DNA of 64,000 bases from assembly GCA_049322795.1 (NCBI GenBank), contig JBMOQH010000025.1, positions 62,001-126,000 on the forward strand. Reading direction: 5' to 3'. The notes under the pieces were generated by a model that saw only the letters and a list, made by a program, of their open reading frames with translations, was not told the origin of the DNA and searched no databases. Of the stretch, positions 1 through 8,962 are shown piece after piece. Position numbers and translations under genes: made by a program. This DNA is from Immundisolibacter sp049322795. GTDB lineage: Bacteria; Pseudomonadota; Gammaproteobacteria; Immundisolibacterales; Immundisolibacteraceae. The stretch's first letter is position 1. Each line of letters starts with the position of its first letter.

Positions 1-342
1 CGGCAGGGCGCGCGCGCGGCGGATGCCGAGACTCACGCGCAGGTTCTCCTCCACCGTCAGACGGGCAAAGATCTCGCGCCCCTGCGGCACGTAGCCGATG
101 CCGATGCGCGCCCGCTCGCGGGTGTCGGCGCGGGTGAGGTCCTGGCCGGCAAATCGGATAGTGCCCGCGCGCGCCGGCAGCAGGCCCATGACCACCTTCA
201 GCAACGTGGTCTTGCCAACGCCGTTGCGGCCCATGAGGCAGGTGCACGAGCCGGCCGGCACGTCGACGGCAACCTCGCGCAGGATGTGGCTCTGGCCGTA
301 GTACTGCTGGATGCCATTGAGTTCGAGCAGGGCGTCACTCAC
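1..342 (-). CDS. urtE: Urea ABC transporter ATP-binding subunit UrtE (partial, C-terminus beyond left edge)
   Basis: One of the two ATPases that power urea import through the UrtBC channel in the inner membrane. Only the N-terminal 114 codons are inside the window. They show the Walker A region (GRNGVGKTTLLK type) and the Q-loop area of branched-chain amino acid/urea-type ATPases. The start is a GTG at 342 that overlaps the urtD stop by 8 bases, so the two ATPases are translationally coupled. Its place as last gene after urtABCD matches the usual urtABCDE order. Assignment to UrtE rather than LivF rests on this context. Confidence 0.88.
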   Translation of the reverse strand, partial: MSDALLELNGIQQYYGQSHILREVAVDVPAGSCTCLMGRNGVGKTTLLKVVMGLLPARAGTIRFAGQDLTRADTRERARIGIGYVPQGREIFARLTVEENLRVSLGIRRARALP

Positions 343-1123
343 CGAGATACACCTCGATCACGCGCGGGTCGGCCTGCACCTGCGCCATGCTGCCCTCGGC
401 CAGCACGTGTCCCTGGTGCAGCACGGTGACGCGGCGGGCGATGGAGCGCACGAACTCCATGTCGTGCTCCACCACCACCACCGAGCGCTCGCCGGCCAGC
501 GCCTGCAGCAGCTCGGCGGTGCGCTCGATCTCGCCGCGCGTCATGCCGGCCACCGGCTCGTCGATCAGCAGCAGACGCGGCTCCTGCAGCAGCAGCATGC
601 CGATTTCGAGCCACTGCTTCTGGCCGTGCGACAGCGCGCCGGCCGGCCGGTCGAGCTGATCGGCAAGCCCGATCAGCACCGCCACCTCGTCCATGCGCGT
701 GCGCTCGGCGCCGGTCAGGCGCGCGCGCAGCATGGCCCACACGCCCCGGTCCTGCTTGAGCGCCAGGGTGAGGTTGTCGCGCACCGCCAGCTGTTCGAAC
801 ACGGTCGGTTTCTGGAACTTGCGCCCGATGCCGACCTCGGCGATCTGCGCCTCCGACAGGCGCAGCAGATCGATGCGGTCACCGAAGAACACCTGCCCCG
901 CGTCGGGCCGCGTCTTGCCGGTGATGACGTCCATCAGCGTGGTCTTGCCGGCGCCGTTCGGGCCGATCAGGCAGCGCAGCTCGCCGTGGTCCACGTACAG
1001 CGTGAGGTCGTTCAGCGCCTTGAAGCCGTCGAAGGACACGCTCACGCCTTCCACGAACAGCGCGCCGTGGTGCGGATCGCCGGCGTCGACCGGCGCGTCG
1101 GCAGTAACGGCCTCGGCGTTCAT
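335..1123 (-). CDS. urtD: Urea ABC transporter ATP-binding subunit UrtD
   Basis: ATPase of the high-affinity urea importer, 262 residues. Visible motifs are Walker A (GPNGAGKTT), a signature region (ALSHGQKQWLEIG) and Walker B (LLLIDEPVAGM), with the VVVEHDMEFV H-loop. The LSHGQ signature with an extended QKQWLEIGM segment is typical of UrtD and LivG-type ATPases. The ATG at 1123 overlaps the urtC stop as ATGA, so I prefer it to more upstream in-frame codons, which lie inside urtC. Confidence 0.93.
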   Translation of the reverse strand: MNAEAVTADAPVDAGDPHHGALFVEGVSVSFDGFKALNDLTLYVDHGELRCLIGPNGAGKTTLMDVITGKTRPDAGQVFFGDRIDLLRLSEAQIAEVGIGRKFQKPTVFEQLAVRDNLTLALKQDRGVWAMLRARLTGAERTRMDEVAVLIGLADQLDRPAGALSHGQKQWLEIGMLLLQEPRLLLIDEPVAGMTRGEIERTAELLQALAGERSVVVVEHDMEFVRSIARRVTVLHQGHVLAEGSMAQVQADPRVIEVYLGE

Positions 1124-2205
1124 GCGGCACCCCGCCGGCGCAGGCGAAGTCCCACCAGGCCAAGCGGCAACACCACCGTGACCAGCATGAACAAACCTCC
1201 GAGGAAGAACAGCCACACCTCCGGCAGCGCGCCGGTGAGCAGCGTCTTCAGGTAATTGACCACGCCCGCACCGAGCGCCGCGCCGTACAGCGTGCCGCGC
1301 CCGCCGAGCGCCACCCATACCACCATCTCGATGGAGTTCAGGGGCGCGAACTCGCCCGGGTTTATGATGCCGACCTGCGGCACGTAGAGCGCGCCGGCGA
1401 TGCCGGTCAGCACCGCCGACAGCACGAACACGGCGAGCTTGTAGTGCTCCACGCGATAGCCGAGAAAGCGCGCGCGGCTCTCGGCGTCGCGCACCGCGAT
1501 CAGCACCTGCCCGGCGCGCGAGCGCACCACCCAGCGCGACAGCAGATAGCCGCCGGCCAGCGCCGCCGCGGACAGCGCGAACAGCGCCGCCCGCGTGCCG
1601 GGGGCCTTCAGGTCGAAGCCCAGCAACTCCTTGAAGTCGGTCATGCCGTTGTTGCCGCCAAAGCCCATGTCGTTGCGAAAGAACGCCAGCATCAGCGCGA
1701 ACGTGAGCGCCTGCGTGATGATCGACAGGTACACGCCCGACACCCGCGAGCGGAACGCGAGATAGCCGAACAGGTAGGCCAGCGCGCCCGGCACCAGTAC
1801 GACCATCAGGACTGCAAACGCAAAGTTGTCGAAGCCATACCAGTACCAGGGCAGCTCCTGCCAGTTCAGGAACACCATGAAGTCCGGCAGCAGCGGGTTG
1901 CCGTACACGCCCCGGTCACCGATCTGGCGCATCAGGTGCATGCCCATGGCGTAGCCGCCGAGCGCGAAGAACGCGCCGTGACCGAGGCTCAGAATGCCGC
2001 AGTAGCCCCACACCAGATCCAGCGCCACCGCCGCCAGGGCGAAGCACAGGTACTTGCCGAGCAGGGTCACCGTGTAGTCCGGCACGTGCAGGGCGGAGTC
2101 CGCGGGCACGGCGAGGTTCAGCACCGGCACCAGCACGGCGGCCACCGCCAGCACCAGCAGCAGGGCCACGCCGCCGGGTTCGCTGCGAAAGCTCGGCAGT
2201 GCCAT
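1120..2205 (-). CDS. urtC: Urea ABC transporter permease UrtC
   Basis: Inner-membrane permease of 361 residues with many hydrophobic segments, belonging to the LivM/UrtC family that pairs with UrtB to form the urea channel. The N-terminal half has the family's GYCGILSLGHGAFFALGGYAMG segment (shown here only as its position, about residues 66-88). It begins one base after the urtB stop and overlaps urtD by 4 bases, which indicates a single transcript. The UrtC call rather than LivM follows from the adjacent urtA and the long UrtB. Confidence 0.93.
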   Translation of the reverse strand: MALPSFRSEPGGVALLLVLAVAAVLVPVLNLAVPADSALHVPDYTVTLLGKYLCFALAAVALDLVWGYCGILSLGHGAFFALGGYAMGMHLMRQIGDRGVYGNPLLPDFMVFLNWQELPWYWYGFDNFAFAVLMVVLVPGALAYLFGYLAFRSRVSGVYLSIITQALTFALMLAFFRNDMGFGGNNGMTDFKELLGFDLKAPGTRAALFALSAAALAGGYLLSRWVVRSRAGQVLIAVRDAESRARFLGYRVEHYKLAVFVLSAVLTGIAGALYVPQVGIINPGEFAPLNSIEMVVWVALGGRGTLYGAALGAGVVNYLKTLLTGALPEVWLFFLGGLFMLVTVVLPLGLVGLRLRRRGAA

Positions 2206-2206
2206 G

Positions 2207-3814
2207 TCAGGCCTCCGCCGCCCGGCCGCGCTGCGGGAACAGGCCCCGCGGCCGGCGCTGGATGAACAGGATGATGAACACCAGCACCAGTATCTTGGCC
2301 AGCACCGCGCCCACCCACGGCTCCATCAGCTTGTTGGCCACGCCGAGCGTCAGCGCCGCCGTCAGCGTGCCCCACAGGTTGCCGACGCCGCCGAACACCA
2401 CCACCAGAAAGGCATCCACGATGTAGCCCTGGCCCAGGTTCGGGCCGACGTTGGTGAGCTGCGACAGCGCCACCCCACCCACGCCGGCGACGCCGGCGCC
2501 GAGCCCGAACGTCAGCGCGTCGACCCGCGCGCTGCGCACGCCGAGCGCCCGCGCCATGGCGCGGTTCTGCGACACGGCGCGCAGCTCGAGCCCGAAGCGT
2601 GTGTAGCGCAGCAGCGCCAGCAGGCCGAGGAACACCGCCAGCGCGAACAGCACCACGTACAGGCGCGTCCAGGTCAGCGACAGCGCCGGGTTGATCTGCC
2701 ACGAGCCGCTCATCCACGACGGCGTCGCCACCTGGCGGTTCAGCGGCGTGAACACGCTGCGCACCACCTGCTGCAGGATCAGGCTCACGCCGAACGTGGC
2801 CAGCAGGGTTTCGAGCGGCCGGCCGTACAGAAAACGGATCAGGCCGCGTTCCAGCACCACGCCGACCGCGCCGGCCACCAAAAAGGCCAGCGGAATCGCC
2901 ACCGGCAGCGACCAGTCCACCGGCACCCACTGCTGCACCACGAAGGTGGTGTAGGCGCCCAGCATCAGGAACTCGCCATGCGCCATGTTGATGACGCCCA
3001 TCACGCCAAAGCTGATGGCAAGCCCGATCGCCGCCAGCAGCAGCACGCTGCCGAGCGACAGGCCAAAGAACGCCGTCTCGGCGGCGCCGTACAGGCTGAC
3101 GCGGGTTTCCGACCGAGCCCGCGCCACGCGCGCGGCGTCGCGCACCGCCTGACTCTGCGTCGCGTCCTGCGCCAGCGCGTCGAGCCGCGCCCGCACCACC
3201 GGCTCGACGCTCGTGCCCAGGCGCCCGGCGGCCGCGATGCGTGCCGCGTCGTCGCCCGCGCCGAGGTCGCCAAGCGCGATGCCGACCTCCATGGCGTCGC
3301 GCACGCCGCCGTCGCGCTCCGCGGGCAGGCGCTCACGCAGCAGTGCCATGGTGTCGGCGTCGATGGTTTCAAAGAGCGCCCGCACCGCGGTGCGGCGCAC
3401 GTCGGCATCCGGGTCCTGCAGGCTGAGGCGCGCGATCAGCCCGCGCAGCTGCGTGCGCAGGGTGTTGTTGATGGGGATGCGTTTGAGGTCAAAGCGGCCG
3501 GCGGTGCCGAGCGCCTCGCCGCTGAGCGGGTCGGCCAGCGCAAAGCCACCGTCGGCCGGTGCGGCAACCACCACCACACCGTCGGCCTTTCGCACCTGCA
3601 GCTCGCCATCGAGCAGCGCCGTGAGCACGGCGCGTGCGCGCGGCTGACCGCTGGCACCGATGGTCTGCAAAAGGTCGGCCTTGGCCGCGAAGCCGGCATC
3701 GCCAAGCGCCTGCACGGCCCCGGCGGCGGCATCGGACCGGGCCGGTGTCGACCAGGCACACAGCAGCACCAGGGTCGCCAGCACGACCGGCAGGCACAGA
3801 CGAATGGATGTCAC
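2207..3814 (-). CDS. urtB: Urea ABC transporter permease UrtB with N-terminal periplasmic extension
   Basis: Permease of 535 residues. The C-terminal ~300 residues are the LivH-type membrane domain (SVLLLAAIGLAISFGVMGVI begins it). The N-terminal ~230 residues begin with a signal-like segment and are rich in short helical stretches resembling HEAT/armadillo-type repeats, an extension that distinguishes UrtB from LivH. It is separated from urtA by 66 bases containing a strong palindrome and is followed after one base by urtC. Confidence 0.92.
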   Translation of the reverse strand: MTSIRLCLPVVLATLVLLCAWSTPARSDAAAGAVQALGDAGFAAKADLLQTIGASGQPRARAVLTALLDGELQVRKADGVVVVAAPADGGFALADPLSGEALGTAGRFDLKRIPINNTLRTQLRGLIARLSLQDPDADVRRTAVRALFETIDADTMALLRERLPAERDGGVRDAMEVGIALGDLGAGDDAARIAAAGRLGTSVEPVVRARLDALAQDATQSQAVRDAARVARARSETRVSLYGAAETAFFGLSLGSVLLLAAIGLAISFGVMGVINMAHGEFLMLGAYTTFVVQQWVPVDWSLPVAIPLAFLVAGAVGVVLERGLIRFLYGRPLETLLATFGVSLILQQVVRSVFTPLNRQVATPSWMSGSWQINPALSLTWTRLYVVLFALAVFLGLLALLRYTRFGLELRAVSQNRAMARALGVRSARVDALTFGLGAGVAGVGGVALSQLTNVGPNLGQGYIVDAFLVVVFGGVGNLWGTLTAALTLGVANKLMEPWVGAVLAKILVLVFIILFIQRRPRGLFPQRGRAAEA

Positions 3815-3840
3815 GGATAGTCCCGGCGGGCGGGTAAGGC

Positions 3841-3860
3841 CCCCGGGCCGCGGCCCGGGG
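3841..3860. terminator. Perfect 20-base GC palindrome between urtA and urtB
   Basis: CCCCGGGCCGCGGCCCGGGG is a perfect inverted repeat located 20 bases beyond the urtA stop and 26 bases before the urtB start. It has no long T-run, so it is more likely a partial attenuator or an mRNA-stabilising structure than a full terminator. Such structures often allow excess production of the binding protein relative to the membrane subunits. Confidence 0.55.
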
Positions 3861-3880
3861 GATGGTTCGCTCAGGTCAGA

Positions 3881-5173
3881 TCACTCGTAGTTCTGACCCG
3901 AGCACTTCTTGGTGACGGTGTTGTAGTTGCCGCACTTGAGCGACACCCAGTCGGCCTCGATGTCCTTCGAGCCGGGCAGGAAGTCCGACCAGGCATCGCC
4001 GGGTACCAGACCGTCGGTCTGCCACACCGTCTCGAACTGGCCGTCGGCCTGGATCTCGCCGATCAGCACCGGCTTGGTCAGGTGGTGGTTCGGCAGCATC
4101 TTGGCCACGCCGCCCGTCATGTTCGGCACCTCGATGCCGATGATGGCGTCGCTGACCTTGTCCACGTCCGTGGTGCCGGCCTTCTCCACCGCCTTGGCCC
4201 ACATGTCGAAGCCGATGACGTGCGCTTCCATCGGGTCGTTGGTGACGCGCTTGGGGTTCTTGATGAAGGTGTGCCACTTCTCGATGAAGTCGGCGTTCTC
4301 GGGCGTGTCCACGCTCATGAAGTAGTTCCAGGCCGCCAGATGGCCCACCAGCGGGCCGGTGTCGAGGCCGGACAGCTCTTCCTCGCCCACCGAGAAGGCC
4401 ACCACCGGGATGTCCTCGGCCTTGATGCCCTGCGCGGCGAGCTCCTTGTAGAAGGGCACGTTGGCGTCACCGTTGATGGTGGACACCACGCCGGTCTTCT
4501 TGCCGGCCGAGCCGAACTTCTTGATCTCGGCCACGATGGACTGCCAGTCCGAGTGCCCGAACGGCGTGTAGTTGATGAGGATGTCCTCATCCTTCACGCC
4601 CTTCGATTTCAGGTAAGCCTCGAGAATCTTGTTGGTGGTGCGCGGGTAGACGTAGTCCGTACCGGCCAGCACCCAGCGCTTCACGCCCATCTCGTTCATG
4701 AAGTAGTCGACCGCCGGGATGGCCTGCTGGTTGGGCGCGGCGCCGGTGTAGAAGACGTTCTTGGACGACTCCTCGCCCTCGTACTGCACCGGGTAGAACA
4801 GCAGGCCGTTCAACTCCTCGAACACCGGCAGCACGCTCTTGCGCGACACCGAGGTCCAGCAGCCGAACACCACGTCCACCTTTTCCTTGGCCAGCAGCTC
4901 GCGGGCTTTTTCGGCGAACAGCGGCCAGTTGGAGGCCGGGTCGACGACCACGGCCTCGAGCTTCTTGCCGAGCAGGCCACCCTTCTTGTTCTGCTCGTCC
5001 ACCAGCATCAGGACGGTGTCCTTGAGCGTGGTTTCCGAGATGGCCATGGTGCCGGACAGCGAGTGCAGCACGCCCACCTTGATGGTGTCGGCGGCCTGCA
5101 CGGCACCGGCCAGCAGCGCGCCAGCGGCGGCGAGGGCCATGCGCCGGGCAAATGTCGTCATGCGAACGGTCAT
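3881..5173 (-). CDS. urtA: Urea ABC transporter substrate-binding protein UrtA
   Basis: Periplasmic binding protein of 430 residues with an N-terminal signal peptide (MTTFARRMALAAAGALLAG followed by a VQA-A cleavage site). The mature N-terminus, IKVGVLHSLSGTMAISE, and the internal GCWTSVSRKSVLPVFE and LLFYPVQYEGEESS segments are hallmark UrtA sequences. The length matches the family. It is the first gene of the urt block and sits directly after the porin gene (27-base gap), suggesting the outer-membrane and periplasmic steps are made together. Confidence 0.96.
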   Translation of the reverse strand: MTVRMTTFARRMALAAAGALLAGAVQAADTIKVGVLHSLSGTMAISETTLKDTVLMLVDEQNKKGGLLGKKLEAVVVDPASNWPLFAEKARELLAKEKVDVVFGCWTSVSRKSVLPVFEELNGLLFYPVQYEGEESSKNVFYTGAAPNQQAIPAVDYFMNEMGVKRWVLAGTDYVYPRTTNKILEAYLKSKGVKDEDILINYTPFGHSDWQSIVAEIKKFGSAGKKTGVVSTINGDANVPFYKELAAQGIKAEDIPVVAFSVGEEELSGLDTGPLVGHLAAWNYFMSVDTPENADFIEKWHTFIKNPKRVTNDPMEAHVIGFDMWAKAVEKAGTTDVDKVSDAIIGIEVPNMTGGVAKMLPNHHLTKPVLIGEIQADGQFETVWQTDGLVPGDAWSDFLPGSKDIEADWVSLKCGNYNTVTKKCSGQNYE

Positions 5174-5200
5174 GCGGAGATCTCCTTCGGTAATGGGGCG

Positions 5201-6325
5201 CTAGATCTGCAGCTGGACGCCGAGGATGAAGAAATCGGTCGAGTCGCCGCCGTCGTCGAAGTCATCGGCGCCGTAGGTGGCGATGACCTTGGCCTTCTGG
5301 CCGTCGATGATGTAGCCGAGTCCGAGCTCCCAGCGGTCGTGGTCGGGCGCGTTGTCGTCGTCGACCGCCTGGTAGCGCACGTGCGGCTGAAGCTTGCCGA
5401 TGCCGAATTTCTGCGGCGTCAGATAGCTGGCCAACACGTAGTAGCCGTTGCCCTGGTAGCCGAAGGCCGGCATTTCATCGTCGTGGTCGTAGTCGTAGTA
5501 CGCGCCTTCCAGGCTCACCGCACCGCCGTCGCCGACCTTCTTCTCCAGCAGTGCGTCGACGTTCCAGCCGAAGAAGTCGCCCGCCGATCCCATGGTGCCG
5601 GTGCCGTCGGACTGGTACTGCGCGGCCGCGCCGAAGGTGAGGATGTCCTTCTCGCCAAAATACGAACTGGTGGTGTAGAAGCCCGGCTCGGGATCCCATA
5701 GCGCCCATTGCAGGCGCCCGGCAAACAGCAGGTTGTCGTCCTGGTTGGGGTTGTTGAGGTCGGTGATACCGGAATACGACGTGTCCATGCCGTCGTAGAT
5801 ACCGAACGCGTAGCCGAACACGCCGCCGTCGATGGACCCGTTCACCGACACGCCCTCGTCGCGGCCGGCGAAGATGGCCGGATAGGCCTGCGCGATCGGG
5901 AAGGTCCAGGCGTTCAGGTAGTACGGGCCGTCGAGGTTGGCGCGGTCGGACGGCGGCAGGTGGCGGCCCGCCCAGATGTTGAACTCGGGCGCGATGGCGA
6001 ACTTGGCGATGGCGTCCAGCACCCGGATGTCGTCGTCGTCGCCGGTGTCGTAACGCTCGGTATTGAACTCGAGCAGGATGTATTGGTGGATCTGCGCGTT
6101 CAGGTACAGCCGGATGCTGTCGACGGTGAAGTCGTTGGAACGCCCGTCGTCGGGCGCCGCGTCCTCCACCGAGCTGAAGCTGGTACGCAGGCCCGCGCCC
6201 ACGGATACCCAATGGGTGTCGTCGATGGCGATCTTTGCCCCGGCGTTGGCGGCGCCGGCGGCGAGCATTCCCGCCCCGGCCGTCGCGGCCAGTAGCGTCG
6301 TTCGCGCGATTCTTTCGATAGACAT
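5201..6325 (-). CDS. Outer-membrane porin, probably linked to urea or amide uptake
   Basis: A 374-residue protein with a signal peptide ending ANA-G and alternating beta-strand sequence rich in aromatic and Asp residues. It ends in a typical outer-membrane barrel C-terminus (FFILGVQLQI). It resembles phosphate-selective porin O/P-like barrels, but substrate cannot be read from sequence. Lying between ureG and urtA on the same strand, it is inferred to be the outer-membrane pore for urea or a related small amide. Confidence 0.75.
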   Translation of the reverse strand: MSIERIARTTLLAATAGAGMLAAGAANAGAKIAIDDTHWVSVGAGLRTSFSSVEDAAPDDGRSNDFTVDSIRLYLNAQIHQYILLEFNTERYDTGDDDDIRVLDAIAKFAIAPEFNIWAGRHLPPSDRANLDGPYYLNAWTFPIAQAYPAIFAGRDEGVSVNGSIDGGVFGYAFGIYDGMDTSYSGITDLNNPNQDDNLLFAGRLQWALWDPEPGFYTTSSYFGEKDILTFGAAAQYQSDGTGTMGSAGDFFGWNVDALLEKKVGDGGAVSLEGAYYDYDHDDEMPAFGYQGNGYYVLASYLTPQKFGIGKLQPHVRYQAVDDDNAPDHDRWELGLGYIIDGQKAKVIATYGADDFDDGGDSTDFFILGVQLQI

Positions 6326-6469
6326 ACCTGTACTCCCTGGTTGTTCAGGTCACGCCACCTCTCCAATGGCCCGCAAGCCGCAGCAACCACCATGCCATTA
6401 GCCATACAGTCTTGTATTCATGACGGCGCGCAGATGTGTAGGCGTTGTCATGGGACCCCCAGCCGGATT

Positions 6470-6510
6470 GGGCGGTGCATGGAAGCGCACCGCCCGCCCC
6501 AACTTGGGGC
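6470..6510 (-). terminator. Two hairpins just after ureG
   Basis: A perfect 9-bp stem (GGGCGGTGC 6470-6478 with GCACCGCCC 6487-6495, loop of 8) lies beside a 5-bp stem (GCCCC 6496-6500 / GGGGC 6506-6510), directly after the ureG stop. There is no T-run on the downstream side, so termination is probably partial or Rho-assisted. The remaining 140 bases up to the porin start hold no gene. Confidence 0.4.
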
Positions 6511-6513
6511 AGA

Positions 6514-7140
6514 TCAAGCCGCCGCCAGCGCACCCTCGCGTTCTATGAACGCGATGACCTCGGCGAGCCCGGCGCCGGTCTTCAGGCAGCTGAATACGAA
6601 CGGGCGCTCGCCGCGCATGCGCCGGGCGTCGCGGTCCATCACCTCGAGCGACGCGCCGACATGCGGCGCGAGATCCGTCTTGTTGATGATGAGCAGGTCC
6701 GAGCGGGTGATGCCGGGCCCGCCCTTGCGCGGAATCTTGTCCCCGGCCGCCACGTCGATCACGTACAGCGTGAGGTCCGACAGCTCCGGGCTGAAGGTGG
6801 CCGCCAGGTTGTCGCCGCCGGATTCCACGAACACTACGTCCAGCGGCGCGAAACGCCGCGCCAGGTCCGCCACGGCGGCGAGGTTGAGCGAGGCGTCCTC
6901 ACGGATTGCCGTATGCGGACAGCCGCCCGTCTCGACGCCGACGATGCGCTCGGGCGCCAATGCCCCGGCGCGGGTGAGGAACTCCGCATCCTCGCGGGTG
7001 TATATGTCGTTGGTGACCACGGCGATGGCGTAGCGCTCGCGCAGCGCCCGGCACAGCGCCTCGGTGAGCGCCGTCTTGCCGGAGCCGACCGGCCCGCCGA
7101 TGCCAACCCGTAGCGGCCCCGCCGATGTGTCATGCGCCAT
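6514..7140 (-). CDS. ureG: Urease accessory GTPase UreG
   Basis: Cytoplasmic GTPase of 208 residues that drives nickel insertion into urease. It has a P-loop (GPVGSGKTAL), the Asp/Glu-rich ESGGDNL segment, the invariant CPH metal-binding motif (GGCPHTAIRED) and the NKTDLA guanine-specificity motif. Two in-frame ATGs lie close together. The one at 7140 is chosen because GGAGG sits six bases upstream of it, whereas it abuts the ATG at 7146. It follows ureF by 16 bases. Confidence 0.96.
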   Translation of the reverse strand: MAHDTSAGPLRVGIGGPVGSGKTALTEALCRALRERYAIAVVTNDIYTREDAEFLTRAGALAPERIVGVETGGCPHTAIREDASLNLAAVADLARRFAPLDVVFVESGGDNLAATFSPELSDLTLYVIDVAAGDKIPRKGGPGITRSDLLIINKTDLAPHVGASLEVMDRDARRMRGERPFVFSCLKTGAGLAEVIAFIEREGALAAA

Positions 7141-7156
7141 CGCCATCCTCCCTTGC

Positions 7157-7843
7157 TCAAGACCTGAACAGCCGGCTGTACTGAGTTTCGTGCCAGCAGC
7201 TGGCAATCGACAGCGCCGGCGCCGCCCCGGCGATGTCGGCGTCCTCCAGCATCAATCCGCCCGCCACCGCCGCCGGAATATCCGCGGCCAGCATGTGCAG
7301 CAGGCGCTGCGCTGCGGCATGGCCGAGCGGCACCGCACGTACCGCCGCGCTCACCTGCGCCTCCAGCCAGGCCCACAGCCAGGCCCGGGCGGCGGCCTCG
7401 ACGGGAATGCCGTAATGGGCCACCGCCAGGGCATAGAGCGCGAGCGCGGTGCGCTGGGGACAGTCCGGCCAGTCGGCCGCTCCCGGCACGCCAAGCTCGA
7501 CGAGCAACACCGCCCAGGCGCCGGCCAGCGCGCGCTCCTGGGCCCGCAGCTCGACCGTGTCGCGCATGGCCAGCAACAGGCCGGACCAGCGCAACGCGGC
7601 GGCCTGGTCGCCGGCCGCAAACGCCGCGACGAGTCGGCCCAGAAGCGGCACCTCCAGCGTCCCCACGGTGTTGCGCAACTGCCCGCCTATCCAGTGCCCA
7701 GCCTGCGCGGGATCGTCCACCCAGCCGGACTCGACGGCGGCTTCCAATCCCTGCGAGTAAGCGAACGCGCCTACCGGCAGGGCGGCGCTGGTGAGCTGGC
7801 GCAGACGCAGCTCCGCCAAGGCTTCAGTCGTGGCTGTGGCCAT
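7157..7843 (-). CDS. ureF: Urease accessory protein UreF
   Basis: Helical protein of 228 residues that works with UreD/UreH and UreG in urease maturation. The conserved opening LPVGAFAYSQGLE and the C-terminal SxxHExQYSRLFRS-like tail (here CWHETQYSRLFRS) are typical. The ATG at 7843 lies inside the 3' end of ureE (20-base overlap), consistent with coupled translation. More upstream in-frame codons would extend into unrelated sequence. Confidence 0.94.
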   Translation of the reverse strand: MATATTEALAELRLRQLTSAALPVGAFAYSQGLEAAVESGWVDDPAQAGHWIGGQLRNTVGTLEVPLLGRLVAAFAAGDQAAALRWSGLLLAMRDTVELRAQERALAGAWAVLLVELGVPGAADWPDCPQRTALALYALAVAHYGIPVEAAARAWLWAWLEAQVSAAVRAVPLGHAAAQRLLHMLAADIPAAVAGGLMLEDADIAGAAPALSIASCWHETQYSRLFRS

Positions 7844-8276
7844 GCCCGTGCGCTGGCGCGTAGGCGCCCGCCTCCGGCTCGAACGGCGCCTGCTGGACGG
7901 CGACTTCCAGGCCCAGCCCGCGCAGCATGTCGTCCAGCACGTGGTCATGCAGATATCGCAGCCAGCCGGTACCAATCTGCACCGCCACGTGCCGGTTGCC
8001 GAGGTGGTAGGCCGCCCGCAGCAGGCTGGCGCCGTCCTGCGAGTGGGCGGTCGACACGGTTTCCGCGGCCGCCACCACAGCCAGACTCAGCCCATGTGCA
8101 CCGCCGAGGATGTCCCCATCCCGCAGCACGGTGCCGCGCGGCAGCGCCAGCAGCACCTCGCCGCCCGTGTCGGGTACAACCCGCTGGCGACTGCGCGTGC
8201 GCCGTTCCCAGGCCAGCGTGACCTGCGCGTCCGACGCGCCGCGTGTACGGCCCAGCAATCGATCGTAAGTCTCCAT
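7824..8276 (-). CDS. ureE: Urease accessory nickel chaperone UreE
   Basis: Metallochaperone of 150 residues delivering nickel to the urease activation complex. It has the peptide-binding N-terminal domain and the conserved YHLGNRHVAVQI segment with its metal-binding His, and ends in a His-rich tail (HGHGHSHD). The ATG at 8276 gives the normal length. It is the first gene of ureEFG, with 194 bases separating it from divergent aroQ. The structural genes ureABC and the accessory gene ureD are not in the window. Confidence 0.94.
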   Translation of the reverse strand: METYDRLLGRTRGASDAQVTLAWERRTRSRQRVVPDTGGEVLLALPRGTVLRDGDILGGAHGLSLAVVAAAETVSTAHSQDGASLLRAAYHLGNRHVAVQIGTGWLRYLHDHVLDDMLRGLGLEVAVQQAPFEPEAGAYAPAHGHGHSHD

Positions 8277-8470
8277 GGCAGCCTTCCCAGCAAGTGACGG
8301 GCCAAAATGCCCCTTCCCGACCGGGGTCAACCGGGCGCGACATTGCGGACGAAGGCGGTGCCGCCCCGGGCGTGGCCGCCTCCATGGTTGTCCGCAGTTC
8401 GCTGCCAATGTGGACATTTCGCGGCCAATAACCAAGAATCCGCGGCTTTCGTGCACCCAAACAACCCCGC

Positions 8471-8911
8471 ATGGCCAAGATCCTGTTACTGCATGGCCCG
8501 AACCTGAACCTGTTGGGGCGCCGCGAGCCGTCCATCTATGGCCACGACACGCTGGCCGACATCGACGCCCGCGCCGCGGCGCAGGTGGTGGCCGCCGGGC
8601 AGCAGCTCGTGTGCCGGCAGAGCAATGCCGAGCATCAGCTGATCGACTGGGTGCAGGCGGCGCCGGGCGACGGTGTCGACTTCATCGTCATCAATCCGGG
8701 CGGCTACACGCACACGTCCGTGGCGCTGCGCGATGCGCTGGCGGGCGTCGCGTTGCCGTTCATCGAAGTGCACCTGTCGAACGTCGCCGCGCGCGAGCCG
8801 TTTCGCCGGCATTCCTATTTTTCCGACCTGGCGCTGGGCACCATCACCGGCTTCGGCGCCCTCGGGTACGAACTGGCGCTGACGGCGGCGCTGCGCCGGC
8901 TGGGCGCGTGA
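8471..8911 (+). CDS. aroQ: 3-dehydroquinate dehydratase, type II
   Basis: Shikimate-pathway enzyme of 146 residues that dehydrates 3-dehydroquinate. Key motifs are GPNLNLLGRREPSIYG with the catalytic Tyr, NPGGYTHTSVALRDAL and the EVHLSNVAAREPFRRHSY loop with the catalytic His (motifs at about residues 9-24, 75-88 and 99-116). It heads the common gammaproteobacterial order aroQ-accB-accC and starts 51 bases before accB. Confidence 0.97.
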   Translation: MAKILLLHGPNLNLLGRREPSIYGHDTLADIDARAAAQVVAAGQQLVCRQSNAEHQLIDWVQAAPGDGVDFIVINPGGYTHTSVALRDALAGVALPFIEVHLSNVAAREPFRRHSYFSDLALGTITGFGALGYELALTAALRRLGA

Positions 8912-8962
8912 GACCACCCGCCGGACACCCCGGCACCCCGATCTGACCACTGAAGGACACCC

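Noticed and set aside
335..6295. Long plus-strand open frames opposite the urt genes and the porin (for example 4082-5701)
   Set aside because: They are antisense to well-supported genes, have His/Arg/Val-rich composition typical of GC-rich shadow frames, and match no family.
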